Below the pieces are notes generated by a model, which worked only from the letters and a program-made list of their open reading frames with translations, did no database searches and was not told the DNA's origin. 12,890 nt of DNA from an uncultured Actinomycetes bacterium (GTDB taxonomy: Bacteria > Actinomycetota > Actinomycetes > Nanopelagicales > Nanopelagicaceae). Below, piece by piece: positions 1-7,235 of this stretch (its first letter is position 1; the number at the start of each line of letters is the position of its first letter). The position numbers and the translations under genes are program-made. The DNA lies in the NCBI GenBank assembly GCA_903928395.1, contig CAIYQS010000250.1, forward strand, positions 1 through 12,890, given 5' to 3'.

Positions 1-834
1 CGTAGCGAGTGAAAGTGTCTTTGCAACCAACACCGTTCGTTTTCCTTCACGTAGGTCATCACCTGCGGGTTTTCCGGTAATTTCTGGATCACCGAAAACT
101 CCGATCACGTCATCACGTAGCTGAAATGCTTCTCCAAGTGGCAATCCATAATTCGAATAAGTCTCGATATGTCTCTGACTAAAATGCGGAGAGAGATTTG
201 CGCCGAAGTGCAATGGTCGCTCAATGCTGTATTTACCTGACTTGTAGCGCGCAACCTTCAGCGATCTTTCGACGCTCTCACTTGCGAGTGCTTGCTCATA
301 GACGTCTAGATATTGACCGGCCATTAGTTCAACCCGCATCTCATCGTAAATGGGGAGTGAGCGAAGTATGGAGTCTGGGGCAACGCCTGATTCATGGAGT
401 GCTTTTGCTGCCCAAATCAGCGCCAGGTCTCCAAGCAAAATTGCTGCCGCGGTACCAAATTGTGTGGAGTCGCCAGCTAAATCTTCTGTCTTGTGCAGGG
501 TTTCAAACTGCTTATGGATAGCTGGAGCACCTCTTCGGGTATCCGAAGCGTCCATTACGTCGTCGTGGATGAGAGCGCAGACATGCACTAGTTCCAGGCT
601 GGAAGTGGCCCTAATGATTTCGGGGGTTAAATCTCCTCCGGTACCCAGAAATCCGACGGTTGCGAAAAGTGGTCGAAGGCGCTTCCCGCTATCGAGCAAA
701 AATCGTCCGAGCGCGTCGACTACTGGGTCAAGTTCGGGTCCAACATTTTGGAGATAGCCAGCCTCACGCGTGAAAAACTCGGTCAAAGAGGTATTGATTG
801 CTCCTGTGAGCCCACGAATGCCATCAAATTCCAT
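1..834 (-). CDS. Polyprenyl diphosphate synthase, probably geranylgeranyl diphosphate synthase (3' end beyond window)
   Basis: A trans-isoprenyl diphosphate synthase that would condense IPP onto allylic diphosphates in the cytosol and supply the C20 precursor for the carotenoid genes nearby. The 278 codons seen carry the family motifs in order: GKRLRP at residues 50-55, first aspartate-rich motif HDDVMD (DDxxD at 91-95) followed by RRG at 100-102, GQYLD near 173-177, and second motif RDDVIGVFGD at 240-249 with GKPAGDDLREGKRT at 254-267. Small residues (Cys86, Ala87) lie just before the first DDxxD, compatible with a product of C20 or longer, but chain length cannot be fixed from this. The C-terminal part (family about 330-360 aa) is outside the window. 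The ATG at 834 has no Shine-Dalgarno; TACCGT lies 6 nt upstream, suggesting a leaderless transcript. It diverges from metF with a 24-bp gap. Heptaprenyl or longer-chain synthase is the main alternative. Confidence 0.9.
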   Translation of the reverse strand, partial: MEFDGIRGLTGAINTSLTEFFTREAGYLQNVGPELDPVVDALGRFLLDSGKRLRPLFATVGFLGTGGDLTPEIIRATSSLELVHVCALIHDDVMDASDTRRGAPAIHKQFETLHKTEDLAGDSTQFGTAAAILLGDLALIWAAKALHESGVAPDSILRSLPIYDEMRVELMAGQYLDVYEQALASESVERSLKVARYKSGKYSIERPLHFGANLSPHFSQRHIETYSNYGLPLGEAFQLRDDVIGVFGDPEITGKPAGDDLREGKRTVLVAKTLSLAT

Positions 835-858
835 ACGGTAACGGTACCCTGCTCGGCT
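835..858. promoter_or_regulatory. Divergent promoter region between prenyl synthase and metF, overlapping -10 hexamers
   Basis: Only 24 bp separate the two divergent start codons. The plus strand has TACCCT at 845-850, 8 nt before the metF ATG; the minus strand has TACCGT at 846-841, 6 nt before the synthase ATG (a second TACCGT abuts that start codon). Both fit the actinobacterial TANNNT -10 element with transcription starting at or near the start codon. The two hexamers overlap in the palindrome GGTACC (843-848). Their -35 regions would lie inside the opposite gene. Inferred from motif and spacing only. Confidence 0.4.
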
Positions 859-1722
859 ATGAGCCAGAGAACCGAAAGCCTGCCCACGTTCTCTATTGAA
901 CTTTTCCCGCCAAAGGATGAGTTAGGGGAAACCCGACTTTGGCTAGCGGTGGATCAACTCGCGCTATTGAATCCAGATTTTGTTTCAGTGACGTACGGAG
1001 CGGGTGGTTCAACTCGTGACCGAACGATCAAAATCGCCGCACACCTGACAGCACACACTGGAATTCCCACCGTCGCACATCTCACATGCGTTGGTTCAAC
1101 TCAGGAGGAACTCGAAGAAATATTGGATCAATATCAAAAGGCAAAAATTTCTACCATCTTGGCGCTGCGCGGTGACCCCGCTGGAGGACCTAGCGCCCCA
1201 TGGGTTTCGACTCCTGGGGGTTTTGATCATGCAGATCAATTGGTGAATTTGGCTGCAAAGCGTGGAGATTTCACCATCGGTGTAGGGGCTTTTCCAGATG
1301 GTCATCCCGCATCCCATGGGGATTTTACGAAAGACATCGCCACCTTGCTTCGCAAGGAAGAGTTGGGGGCTACCTTTGCAACGACCCAATTTTTCTTCGA
1401 GATCGATGCCTACAAGCGATTGATGGCAGCCCTCGCACAAGCGGGCTCTCACTTGCAGATTTTTGCGGGCGTTTTGCCAATCACCAACGTTAAGCAATTG
1501 GCCCGCATGGCGGAATTGGGGGGTACTCCATTCCCATCGCGACTTGCTGACCGATTTGACGCTGTTGCGTCAGATGAGGCAGCCGTCGTTGAACTTGGAA
1601 TAGAAATTGCATCAGAACTTTGTGTCCAATTGATTAGCGAGGGAGTTTCAGGAATTCATTTCTATACTATGAACAAAGCTTCTGCCACAGAGGCGATCGT
1701 TAAGAACGCTGGTTTGCGATGA
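859..1722 (+). CDS. metF: Methylenetetrahydrofolate reductase (MetF family)
   Basis: FAD-dependent reduction of 5,10-methylene-THF to 5-methyl-THF, providing the methyl group for methionine synthesis in the cytosol. The 287-residue TIM-barrel protein is near the usual bacterial length (about 290-300). Visible motifs: FSIELFPPK with the catalytic Glu14, TYGAGGS at 45-51, AHLTC at 73-77, LALRGDP at 101-107, TTQFFF at 175-180 and GIHFYTMN at 265-272. I chose the ATG at 859 because homology begins a few residues later. An in-frame ATG at 748 would add 37 unrelated residues and run through the divergent gene. There is no Shine-Dalgarno; TACCCT lies 8 nt upstream. Its stop overlaps the start of the phosphatidyltransferase gene (ATGA at 1719-1722), so the two are probably co-translated. 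A metF-like gene beside a prenyl synthase is an arrangement I recall from mycobacteria. Confidence 0.93.
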   Translation: MSQRTESLPTFSIELFPPKDELGETRLWLAVDQLALLNPDFVSVTYGAGGSTRDRTIKIAAHLTAHTGIPTVAHLTCVGSTQEELEEILDQYQKAKISTILALRGDPAGGPSAPWVSTPGGFDHADQLVNLAAKRGDFTIGVGAFPDGHPASHGDFTKDIATLLRKEELGATFATTQFFFEIDAYKRLMAALAQAGSHLQIFAGVLPITNVKQLARMAELGGTPFPSRLADRFDAVASDEAAVVELGIEIASELCVQLISEGVSGIHFYTMNKASATEAIVKNAGLR

Positions 1723-2357
1723 ATCGTGATAAATATTTTGCGACATGGAGCGAACTTCATGGAGGCGCAAGAGTTTCTGGAATAGTAAAAGGTTGGCTGA
1801 TTATTTCATATGCAATCTCTCGTCCGCTTGTTTCGCTAAAAGTTTCACCTAATTTGATTAGCCTTCTTGGGGTGTTTGCTTCGGTATTTACTTACTCTGA
1901 GGCGCACCACATTTATTGTGTTGCGATATTGGGTGCATCATTGTTGAGCGACGGAATCGACGGAACCGTGGCGATTTTAAGTGGAAAGGCCAGCAAACGC
2001 GGTGCCATGTTCGATGCTATATGTGATCGCGTAAGCGAAGTATTTTGGGCCTTGGCTTTCTATAAATTAGGGGCTCCCGCTTGGATTATCGGTGCCGCCT
2101 TTGTCTTTGCTTTTACGCAAGAATATGCCCGGGCTCGAATTGCAGGCCTTGGCGATTACAGAATTGATGTTGTTACGATCGCTGAACGACCAGTTAGAGC
2201 TTCATTTTTAGCGGTTGCTTTCATTGCCTACGATTTAAAGATTTCAGCCATGACGACGCTCGCTACTGTGTGGATGATTCAGCAAGCCATTGCATTAGTG
2301 ACGGTGATGCGAAGCGGACATTCCAGGTTGAGCGTCACCGATAGCCTCGGCGACTAA
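1719..2357 (+). CDS. CDP-alcohol phosphatidyltransferase family membrane protein
   Basis: Integral-membrane enzyme of the family that transfers a phosphatidyl (or related) group from a CDP-alcohol to an alcohol acceptor; its substrate is not clear. The signature D-x2-D-G-x2-A-R-x8-G-x3-D-x3-D is present as D78, D81-G82, A85, G95, D99 and D103, but the usual Arg at 86 is Ile. All four metal-binding aspartates are kept, so it should be active. I recall this Arg-less form as a recurrent actinobacterial subfamily rather than a damaged copy. Several hydrophobic segments follow (around 32-75, 104-130 and 160-195). At 212 aa it has a normal length. It overlaps metF by 4 bp at its start, and its last 63 bp overlap the convergent desaturase gene. 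Phosphatidylglycerophosphate or phosphatidylinositol-phosphate synthase is possible, but nothing seen decides it. Confidence 0.85.
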   Translation: MNRDKYFATWSELHGGARVSGIVKGWLIISYAISRPLVSLKVSPNLISLLGVFASVFTYSEAHHIYCVAILGASLLSDGIDGTVAILSGKASKRGAMFDAICDRVSEVFWALAFYKLGAPAWIIGAAFVFAFTQEYARARIAGLGDYRIDVVTIAERPVRASFLAVAFIAYDLKISAMTTLATVWMIQQAIALVTVMRSGHSRLSVTDSLGD

Positions 2358-3827
2358 CTCCGCACTCATCCCGACAAGGGGCAATCCGCCCCCAGGGTGG
2401 GCAGACCCACCGACGCAGTACAACCCTTTAACAGGCGATCGATTCTTTGCCCTGGAAAATGCTGACATTGCACCATTGCTTGAGGTTCCATAGATGGAGC
2501 CCCCAGGAGCGTTCGTTGCATTTTGAAGATCCAGCGGCGTCCGAAATTCCATTACTTCTAAACGTTCACTCACGCGCAGGCCAAGCGCATCCAATTTTTC
2601 TATAATTTTCCGAGCATATTCTGCGCCACCTTCACTCCAATCCCATCCAGCCTCTGGATCATGTCGCGGTGCATTAACCAACACAAACCAGCTTTCGATT
2701 CCATCACGCTTAAGCATCAATGGGTCATTTGGAGCACAGATATAAATTGTTGGATCGCGAACGGGGATGTGCTTCGTAAAGATATCTTCGAATTCTGCAT
2801 CGTAGTCAGAAGGAAAATAAATCGTATGGTGGTTGAGCTTTGGGATTGGCCCCACGATCTTGGAATTATCAAGTCCTAATAACAATGAAAATCCCGCCAG
2901 GGATTTTTCAGCTCGTTTAAGTTTGCGCCGTTCAGATCTTGCACTATGAACTTTTTGATCAAGAAGTTGGTTATAAACAATTTCAGCATCGGCGTTTGCG
3001 ACGACTAAATCTGCATCGATCACTTGACCAGTTGCAAGAGACACGCCAGAAACAGCACCACCTTTCATATTGATTTTTGTGACAGGAGAATTGAGTCTAA
3101 TTTCAACTCCTAATAGGGTGCACCGATCTGCAAGTGCAACGCTCAATTGACCAATACCACCTGCCAGATGCCAGGCACCAAAAGTGGATTCTACAAAAGC
3201 AATTGTGAGCAACACTGCAGGTGCTTTACGCGGGTCAGAGCCGGTGTAGGTCGCATACCGGTCGATAATCATTTGAATGTGTGGGTCTTGGGTATATTTG
3301 CCCGTAACTGAGCGCAAAGATTTAAAGGGAGCGATCTGTTTTATACCTTTTAGTAACTCTCGCTGTTTTAGAAGACTCCAAATTGAAGTGAGTTCAGATT
3401 GCACGAAGGGGACACGCGAGATGTCCCACATAATTTCAGCACGTTGAATTAGGGCGTGCCAGGCATTTCCCGCCGCTACGCCGAACGCTCGATCTAATGC
3501 TGAACAAGTCTTGGGAAGATCAAGATTCACAAAGTCAACGTATTTGCCGTCTGGGAAGTGATAGGAGAAGGAAGGTTCAACGGCGCTTATGGAAAGTACT
3601 TTTTCGAATCGCGGACCGGTCTTGATAAAGAAATCTTTGTAAATTGCGGGCAACGTTAAAAGAGAGGGACCAGTATCGAACGCGAAGTCGCCGATCCATT
3701 CAGTGCGACACTTGCCTCCTACCCGATCAGATGCTTCATAAATCGTTACTTGATGACCTTGTTTAGCCAGTCGGGCAGCGACGGTCATCCCACCCACACC
3801 GGCCCCGATCACAACTATTTTTGACAC
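2295..3827 (-). CDS. Carotenoid desaturase of the CrtI/CrtD family
   Basis: FAD-dependent carotenoid desaturase, probably membrane associated. The N-terminus holds the dinucleotide-binding motif GAGVGGMTVAARLA (from residue 8), then YEASDRVGGKCRT and FDTGPSLLTLP. The C-terminus has GLYCVGGSAHPGGGLPLVGMSA from residue 468, the FAD/substrate end typical of the superfamily. Length 510 is normal. The HPGGGLPLV form and the FDTGPSLLTLP N-terminal context remind me more of CrtD-type 3,4-desaturases (1-hydroxycarotenoid desaturases) than of a standard phytoene desaturase, and the CruF and glycosyltransferase neighbours support CrtD. Phytoene desaturase cannot be excluded. The start is GTG at 3827, immediately after the glycosyltransferase TAA, so the two genes are translationally coupled. 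It is the last gene of the operon and its final 63 bp overlap the convergent phosphatidyltransferase gene. Confidence 0.9.
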   Translation of the reverse strand: MSKIVVIGAGVGGMTVAARLAKQGHQVTIYEASDRVGGKCRTEWIGDFAFDTGPSLLTLPAIYKDFFIKTGPRFEKVLSISAVEPSFSYHFPDGKYVDFVNLDLPKTCSALDRAFGVAAGNAWHALIQRAEIMWDISRVPFVQSELTSIWSLLKQRELLKGIKQIAPFKSLRSVTGKYTQDPHIQMIIDRYATYTGSDPRKAPAVLLTIAFVESTFGAWHLAGGIGQLSVALADRCTLLGVEIRLNSPVTKINMKGGAVSGVSLATGQVIDADLVVANADAEIVYNQLLDQKVHSARSERRKLKRAEKSLAGFSLLLGLDNSKIVGPIPKLNHHTIYFPSDYDAEFEDIFTKHIPVRDPTIYICAPNDPLMLKRDGIESWFVLVNAPRHDPEAGWDWSEGGAEYARKIIEKLDALGLRVSERLEVMEFRTPLDLQNATNAPGGSIYGTSSNGAMSAFSRAKNRSPVKGLYCVGGSAHPGGGLPLVGMSAELVAEAIGDAQPGMSASHHRH

Positions 3828-4901
3828 TTAAACAACGCTCCGTCCACGCCAAACCAGTTGACCGTTGATCTTTTGGTACCAAGATTTTCCAATGAGGAAA
3901 ACAAGGGTAAGAATTGCGAGCGGGTGTAGAAGCGCCGTGCTCGGAGTAGACCGCGTTCGAACTGCGGCAACGTATCGTGATAAAACGATGGTGAAGTATC
4001 CAATCCAAGCAGATGGATACCCAGACACGGCAAGGATAAACGGTACGACCCCGGTGGCAATCAAGAAAAGAACGGCAACACTTGTACCAACCGGTGTCCC
4101 AAATGCTCTCCAGAGAGATTTGGTGTAACCAGATACGAGATCCCGAGGGTTGTCATACATTCGGCAGACAGCAATGTTGCTCCCTTCTGCCACTCCGCCA
4201 GAAAATCCTTTCCGAACCAATAGCCGTGCAAGTTCTAGGTCATCTAAAACTTCATGGCGGATGGCTTTGTGACCACCCGCTTTGATGTAGGCATCCCGCT
4301 TAACGATCATGAACTGTCCGTTGGCAATGATCATCGAGGCAAAGTGGCCTCGTTCGGAGAATCGAAGGGGGACAGAGGAGAGCCAAGACCACTGTAAGAG
4401 CGGTTGGATAAGTCTTTCGAGAAAAGTTTTCGCAATCTGCCTCGGGTAAGGGGAGATGAAATCCCAGTTATAGGCGTTCATATCGGTAATTGCTGCCGCA
4501 ATAGCACGCGGAGAGAGGCGTACGTCGGCGTCGACAAAGACGAGGTATTGACCACTTGATTGTGCAACAAGTTGATGGCAAGCAAAGTTCTTACCCAGCC
4601 AACTATCGGGGAGAGGTGAACCTGAAATGGATTTAACCTCAGAGAAGTTTTTCAATAGTTTTAAGGTTCCATCGACAGATTGGTCATCAAGGGCAACCAC
4701 TTCTGAGGTTTTCAAAAGCGACGATTCTAGGGCTGAAGAAATCACCTCCATAACGTTCATTTCCTCGTTACGCATCGGAATGAGGATTGCCACAGAATCC
4801 TCGACTATTTTTGCATCACGTCCACTAACTACTCGCATAGTGAGCGAATTGATCAGTGTAAAAATTAGTGGAATTAACGGCAAGATGAGGAAAAGGATCA
4901 T
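3828..4901 (-). CDS. Membrane-bound family 2 glycosyltransferase, CruG/CrtQ-like (probable carotenoid glycosyltransferase)
   Basis: A GT-A fold, family 2 glycosyltransferase anchored in the membrane, likely to glycosylate a hydroxylated carotenoid made by the neighbouring enzymes. Seen: an N-terminal hydrophobic segment (2-20), IPMRNE (41-46), DDQSVDG (72-78), WLGK (101-104), the metal-binding DAD at 124-126, NGQF (193-196), EVLDDLELA (216-224, candidate catalytic acid/base) and RMY (246-248). C-terminal hydrophobic segments follow (about 273-293, 298-312 and 322-337), ending in NGQLVWRGR. This layout matches cyanobacterial CruG and staphylococcal CrtQ-type enzymes. Its ATG starts 3 bp after the CruF-type stop codon, and its stop abuts the desaturase GTG. 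The sugar donor and the acceptor position cannot be read from sequence; transfer to a lipid acceptor is a weaker alternative. Confidence 0.85.
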   Translation of the reverse strand: MILFLILPLIPLIFTLINSLTMRVVSGRDAKIVEDSVAILIPMRNEEMNVMEVISSALESSLLKTSEVVALDDQSVDGTLKLLKNFSEVKSISGSPLPDSWLGKNFACHQLVAQSSGQYLVFVDADVRLSPRAIAAAITDMNAYNWDFISPYPRQIAKTFLERLIQPLLQWSWLSSVPLRFSERGHFASMIIANGQFMIVKRDAYIKAGGHKAIRHEVLDDLELARLLVRKGFSGGVAEGSNIAVCRMYDNPRDLVSGYTKSLWRAFGTPVGTSVAVLFLIATGVVPFILAVSGYPSAWIGYFTIVLSRYVAAVRTRSTPSTALLHPLAILTLVFLIGKSWYQKINGQLVWRGRSVV

Positions 4902-4904
4902 TTA

Positions 4905-5717
4905 CTATGCGGTCTCTGGGCGGCCAAAACGGAGCTGGAAGACGTATGGCAACAAATAAATTCCGAACAGTAATCCGGCGAAGATTGCGATATGGGTGTG
5001 GTGAAAGAAAAAAATATTTCCGATAATTCCTGAAAGAAAAGACCAAAAGAGAAGCACATCTGGCGCTAATGAGTTTATTGAATTCTTGCGCCGATCACGC
5101 GGTAAAACCAGGTGTAGAAGGGCCATCAGTCCCATTCCCGAAAAAAGCCATCCCGCGGAATTAGAGAGCGGAATCATTGGTTCATATGGAACACGCGGTC
5201 CAACAATCTTCCAGGTCCATCGTCCGGCATCAACCATTTGTGGATCGAGAAATAGGTCCCATATCATCAAACCGATACCGCCGTACAAAAAGACCCAATG
5301 GGCTGCCGCGCGACGAGCGGCGATAACTAAAGGATATGTAAGCATGATCCAGGCGAAAGGAACTAGCAAAGGAACACCAAAAATTTGTGTGCCAAGAGTC
5401 AATGAATAGTGGTACCTACCAAATGGCCAACCCGTTTTAACTCCAAGACTTTCGATTCCCAGAGCGTATGCAAAGGTAACGGCGGCGAAAGTTAAGGCGT
5501 ATCGGAACCCAAATGCGTAGTAAGAGTGCAACAGCATCACGGCAGCCGCTAGATAAACTGTCACCAAAGTTATGATGCGAAGAGTCTCGCCGTGAACGAG
5601 TGGGTAGGAAACTTGTAATCCAATGACGCCAATTAATCCAAGGTAAAGGAGAAAAAGTTGTCTCCTTGATGCGCCACTTCGCGCATATCGGCGGGGACGG
5701 TATTGACGGATGGACAC
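4905..5717 (-). CDS. cruF: Carotenoid 1,2-hydratase, CruF family
   Basis: Polytopic membrane protein of the family containing cyanobacterial/Deinococcus CruF and the archaeal bisanhydrobacterioruberin hydratase. It adds water across the C1-C2 double bond of an acyclic carotenoid psi end, giving a 1-hydroxy group. The 270 residues contain about seven hydrophobic segments and the family-type stretches ESLGVKTGWPFGRYHY (89-104), GVPLLVPFAW (114-123), WDLFLDPQMV (153-162) and IPLSNSAGW (182-190), rich in the conserved acidic and aromatic residues expected of the active site. The N-terminus is basic, consistent with a cytoplasmic start. The start is GTG at 5717, 14 bp after the monooxygenase stop; no clear Shine-Dalgarno is seen, so coupled translation is likely. 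Its presence implies that at least one end of the carotenoid remains uncyclised. Confidence 0.88.
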   Translation of the reverse strand: MSIRQYRPRRYARSGASRRQLFLLYLGLIGVIGLQVSYPLVHGETLRIITLVTVYLAAAVMLLHSYYAFGFRYALTFAAVTFAYALGIESLGVKTGWPFGRYHYSLTLGTQIFGVPLLVPFAWIMLTYPLVIAARRAAAHWVFLYGGIGLMIWDLFLDPQMVDAGRWTWKIVGPRVPYEPMIPLSNSAGWLFSGMGLMALLHLVLPRDRRKNSINSLAPDVLLFWSFLSGIIGNIFFFHHTHIAIFAGLLFGIYLLPYVFQLRFGRPETA

Positions 5718-5731
5718 CGCTTTATTCTGCC

Positions 5732-6412
5732 TTACTTGTCACTAGTAATAGAGCCACGAACCTCTAGCACCGCAAAGCGGGCAAACAACTCCTCGGAGTA
5801 CCACTTTTGCGAATGAGTTTTGCGAATTACATCTACATGAGCCGCACCGTTATAGGCAAAGGTGCGCACTGCTTCTGAATCTCGCCAGATAGAGAAAGTC
5901 CCTTGCAACCCAAGAGGTGCTTCACCAATTCCAAATGCGGTTTTTACCCCTTCAGCGCCTCTTAAGCTCGAAATGACTGGGGGCACAGCGCGCCAAAATT
6001 GAAGATTCTTTCGCCACCGGATTCGTGCTCGCGTCAACGCCAGCACTTCCCCATTCCAATTTTTTGCGAGTTCGGAATTCACTTCGAAGGGCTGGTTACC
6101 TGACCACAGACCGTGGGATGAAATAGGGACGGCCAAATATCTGGCCTCAGATCTCGCAAATTTTCGCCACCCAGCTACGACCTCTCGGCTATCAAAAGTC
6201 TCCACAGTGGACTCTTCTAGTGTCGCGACAAGACCCCAAAGGGTTGGATCAGCATCACGTGGAGTGAAAGTTTGACCTGTTCCAGTGCCGAGCAACTTAA
6301 AAAATCTTATCGTGGGATCTTTCTTGAGTTTGCGCCTATCTATTGCCATGTGCCAGATTGCCAGGGGAGCTCGCCTTGCTTCAATGCGCCAGAAATAAAT
6401 TACGGTGATCAT
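5732..6412 (-). CDS. crtA: Spheroidene monooxygenase-like protein (CrtA family)
   Basis: Resembles CrtA, the heme-type oxygenase that introduces a 2-keto group on 1-hydroxy or 1-methoxy carotenoids such as spheroidene in purple bacteria; members occur in other phyla with related ketolase or hydroxylase roles. Diagnostic stretches: FKLLGTGTGQTF (38-49), SHGLWSGNQPF (99-109), LTRARIR (126-132), GIGEAPLGLQGTFSIW (161-176), FAYNGAAHVDVIRKT (185-199) and WYSEELFARF (204-213). The 226 residues are close to the normal length (about 230-250), with no signal peptide. The ATG at 6412 overlaps the hydrolase stop (ATGA), so translation is coupled. It sits directly upstream of the CruF-type hydratase, matching a reaction order in which the hydrated end is then oxidised. 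The exact position oxidised here is inferred, not shown. Confidence 0.87.
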   Translation of the reverse strand: MITVIYFWRIEARRAPLAIWHMAIDRRKLKKDPTIRFFKLLGTGTGQTFTPRDADPTLWGLVATLEESTVETFDSREVVAGWRKFARSEARYLAVPISSHGLWSGNQPFEVNSELAKNWNGEVLALTRARIRWRKNLQFWRAVPPVISSLRGAEGVKTAFGIGEAPLGLQGTFSIWRDSEAVRTFAYNGAAHVDVIRKTHSQKWYSEELFARFAVLEVRGSITSDK

Positions 6413-7200
6413 TTAAGAAGGGTGGCGGTATGGATAATTTCTGCTATACATTCTTGCGGGCTATCCCACATTGGAGCATGTCCGGCCTGCGATAGGACGA
6501 TCCATCTCGCGTGTGCTGGTGCCAGTGAGCGCTCTTGAGATGTTTGTGCAGGTAGAGTGTTATCGCTGTCCCCGAAGAGAATTGTCACCGGGATCGAATC
6601 AATTATTGGCTTATCAAATCTGCGTTTAAACATGCCGTCCCAAGCTGGAAAATATCCATCCGATGAACCGTAAGCTTTTACTGCGTCAACAAGTATTTCG
6701 CGGGGGAGTTCGCGCCAGCGCGGACTCACTTCGAAGAATCCAATTTTGCGGGCCCATTCTTGCTTCATCATTTGGTCAGCATATTTATAGGTTGCCGCCG
6801 CCATAACCCTGGATGATGCTCCAAGAAAGGTGCGATGAGTTGTCGGTACGAGCCAGAGGCCCGCAGGCGCTAGTCCAGTCACGCTCAAAACTCTGTTGGG
6901 AAAAGCTGCCGCAATTTCTAGGCTGATCCATCCTCCTAACGAGTTGCCAGCAAAATGTGCTTGGGGAATTTCTAGTCGATCCATCTGCTCAATAATTAAC
7001 ACCGCCAAGGAATGCGGATCCATGGCTTGGTTGGGGTCAAATTCTGACTCTCCGTGTCCGGGTAAATCGAAGGAGGTGACTTCGAACTTCTCGCTGAGAG
7101 TTGGTCTGATCAAAGGCCATGCGCTGGATGATGAAGAACCCATTCCATGGAGCAAAATCAGCGGTGTTCCCGCACCGCTAACCTCACTGGATAGGATCAT
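6409..7200 (-). CDS. Alpha/beta hydrolase fold protein
   Basis: A 263-residue cytosolic alpha/beta hydrolase. Oxyanion-loop HG at 18-19 (LLHGMGSS), nucleophile elbow GNSLGG at 85-90 with Ser87, an acid in FGDSDNTLP (Asp211 or Asp213) and His241 in AGHAPMWDSP complete the triad. A cap region lies between roughly 115 and 195. The substrate is unknown; the position between the transporter and crtA suggests, but does not prove, action on a carotenoid ester or a related lipid. The ATG at 7200 is preferred: the family domain begins at once, and TAAAGT lies 7 nt upstream. A TTG at 7254 would add 18 residues and overlap the previous gene's stop. Its stop overlaps the crtA start by 4 bp. Other activities of the fold (haloperoxidase-like, C-C hydrolase) remain possible. 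Confidence 0.85.
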   Translation of the reverse strand: MILSSEVSGAGTPLILLHGMGSSSSSAWPLIRPTLSEKFEVTSFDLPGHGESEFDPNQAMDPHSLAVLIIEQMDRLEIPQAHFAGNSLGGWISLEIAAAFPNRVLSVTGLAPAGLWLVPTTHRTFLGASSRVMAAATYKYADQMMKQEWARKIGFFEVSPRWRELPREILVDAVKAYGSSDGYFPAWDGMFKRRFDKPIIDSIPVTILFGDSDNTLPAQTSQERSLAPAHARWIVLSQAGHAPMWDSPQECIAEIIHTATLLK

Positions 7201-7207
7201 GCGAGGT

Positions 7208-7213
7208 ACTTTA
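7208..7213 (-). promoter_or_regulatory. Possible internal -10 element for the hydrolase-carotenoid genes
   Basis: Read on the minus strand, TAAAGT ends 7 nt before the hydrolase ATG, inside the 35-bp gap after the transporter. This matches TANNNT with leaderless spacing and could start a transcript for hydrolase, crtA, cruF, glycosyltransferase and desaturase independently of the transporter. No -35 was recognised. Confidence 0.3.
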
Positions 7214-7235
7214 CTAGTGCCGCCCGCAAGACGGG

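Noticed and set aside
198..757. Two plus-strand open frames of 107 and 135 codons
   Set aside because: They are antisense to the prenyl synthase, whose minus-strand frame carries both aspartate-rich motifs; the open frames show low-complexity Arg/Ser-rich products.
748..858. 37-residue N-terminal extension of metF from an upstream in-frame ATG
   Set aside because: The extension lies antisense within the prenyl synthase N-terminus and has no MetF homology; the ATG at 859 sits right before the conserved FSIELFPPK.
3763..4060. Overlapping minus-strand frames near the desaturase/glycosyltransferase junction
   Set aside because: They are out-of-frame shadows of the two well-supported genes that abut at 3827/3828.
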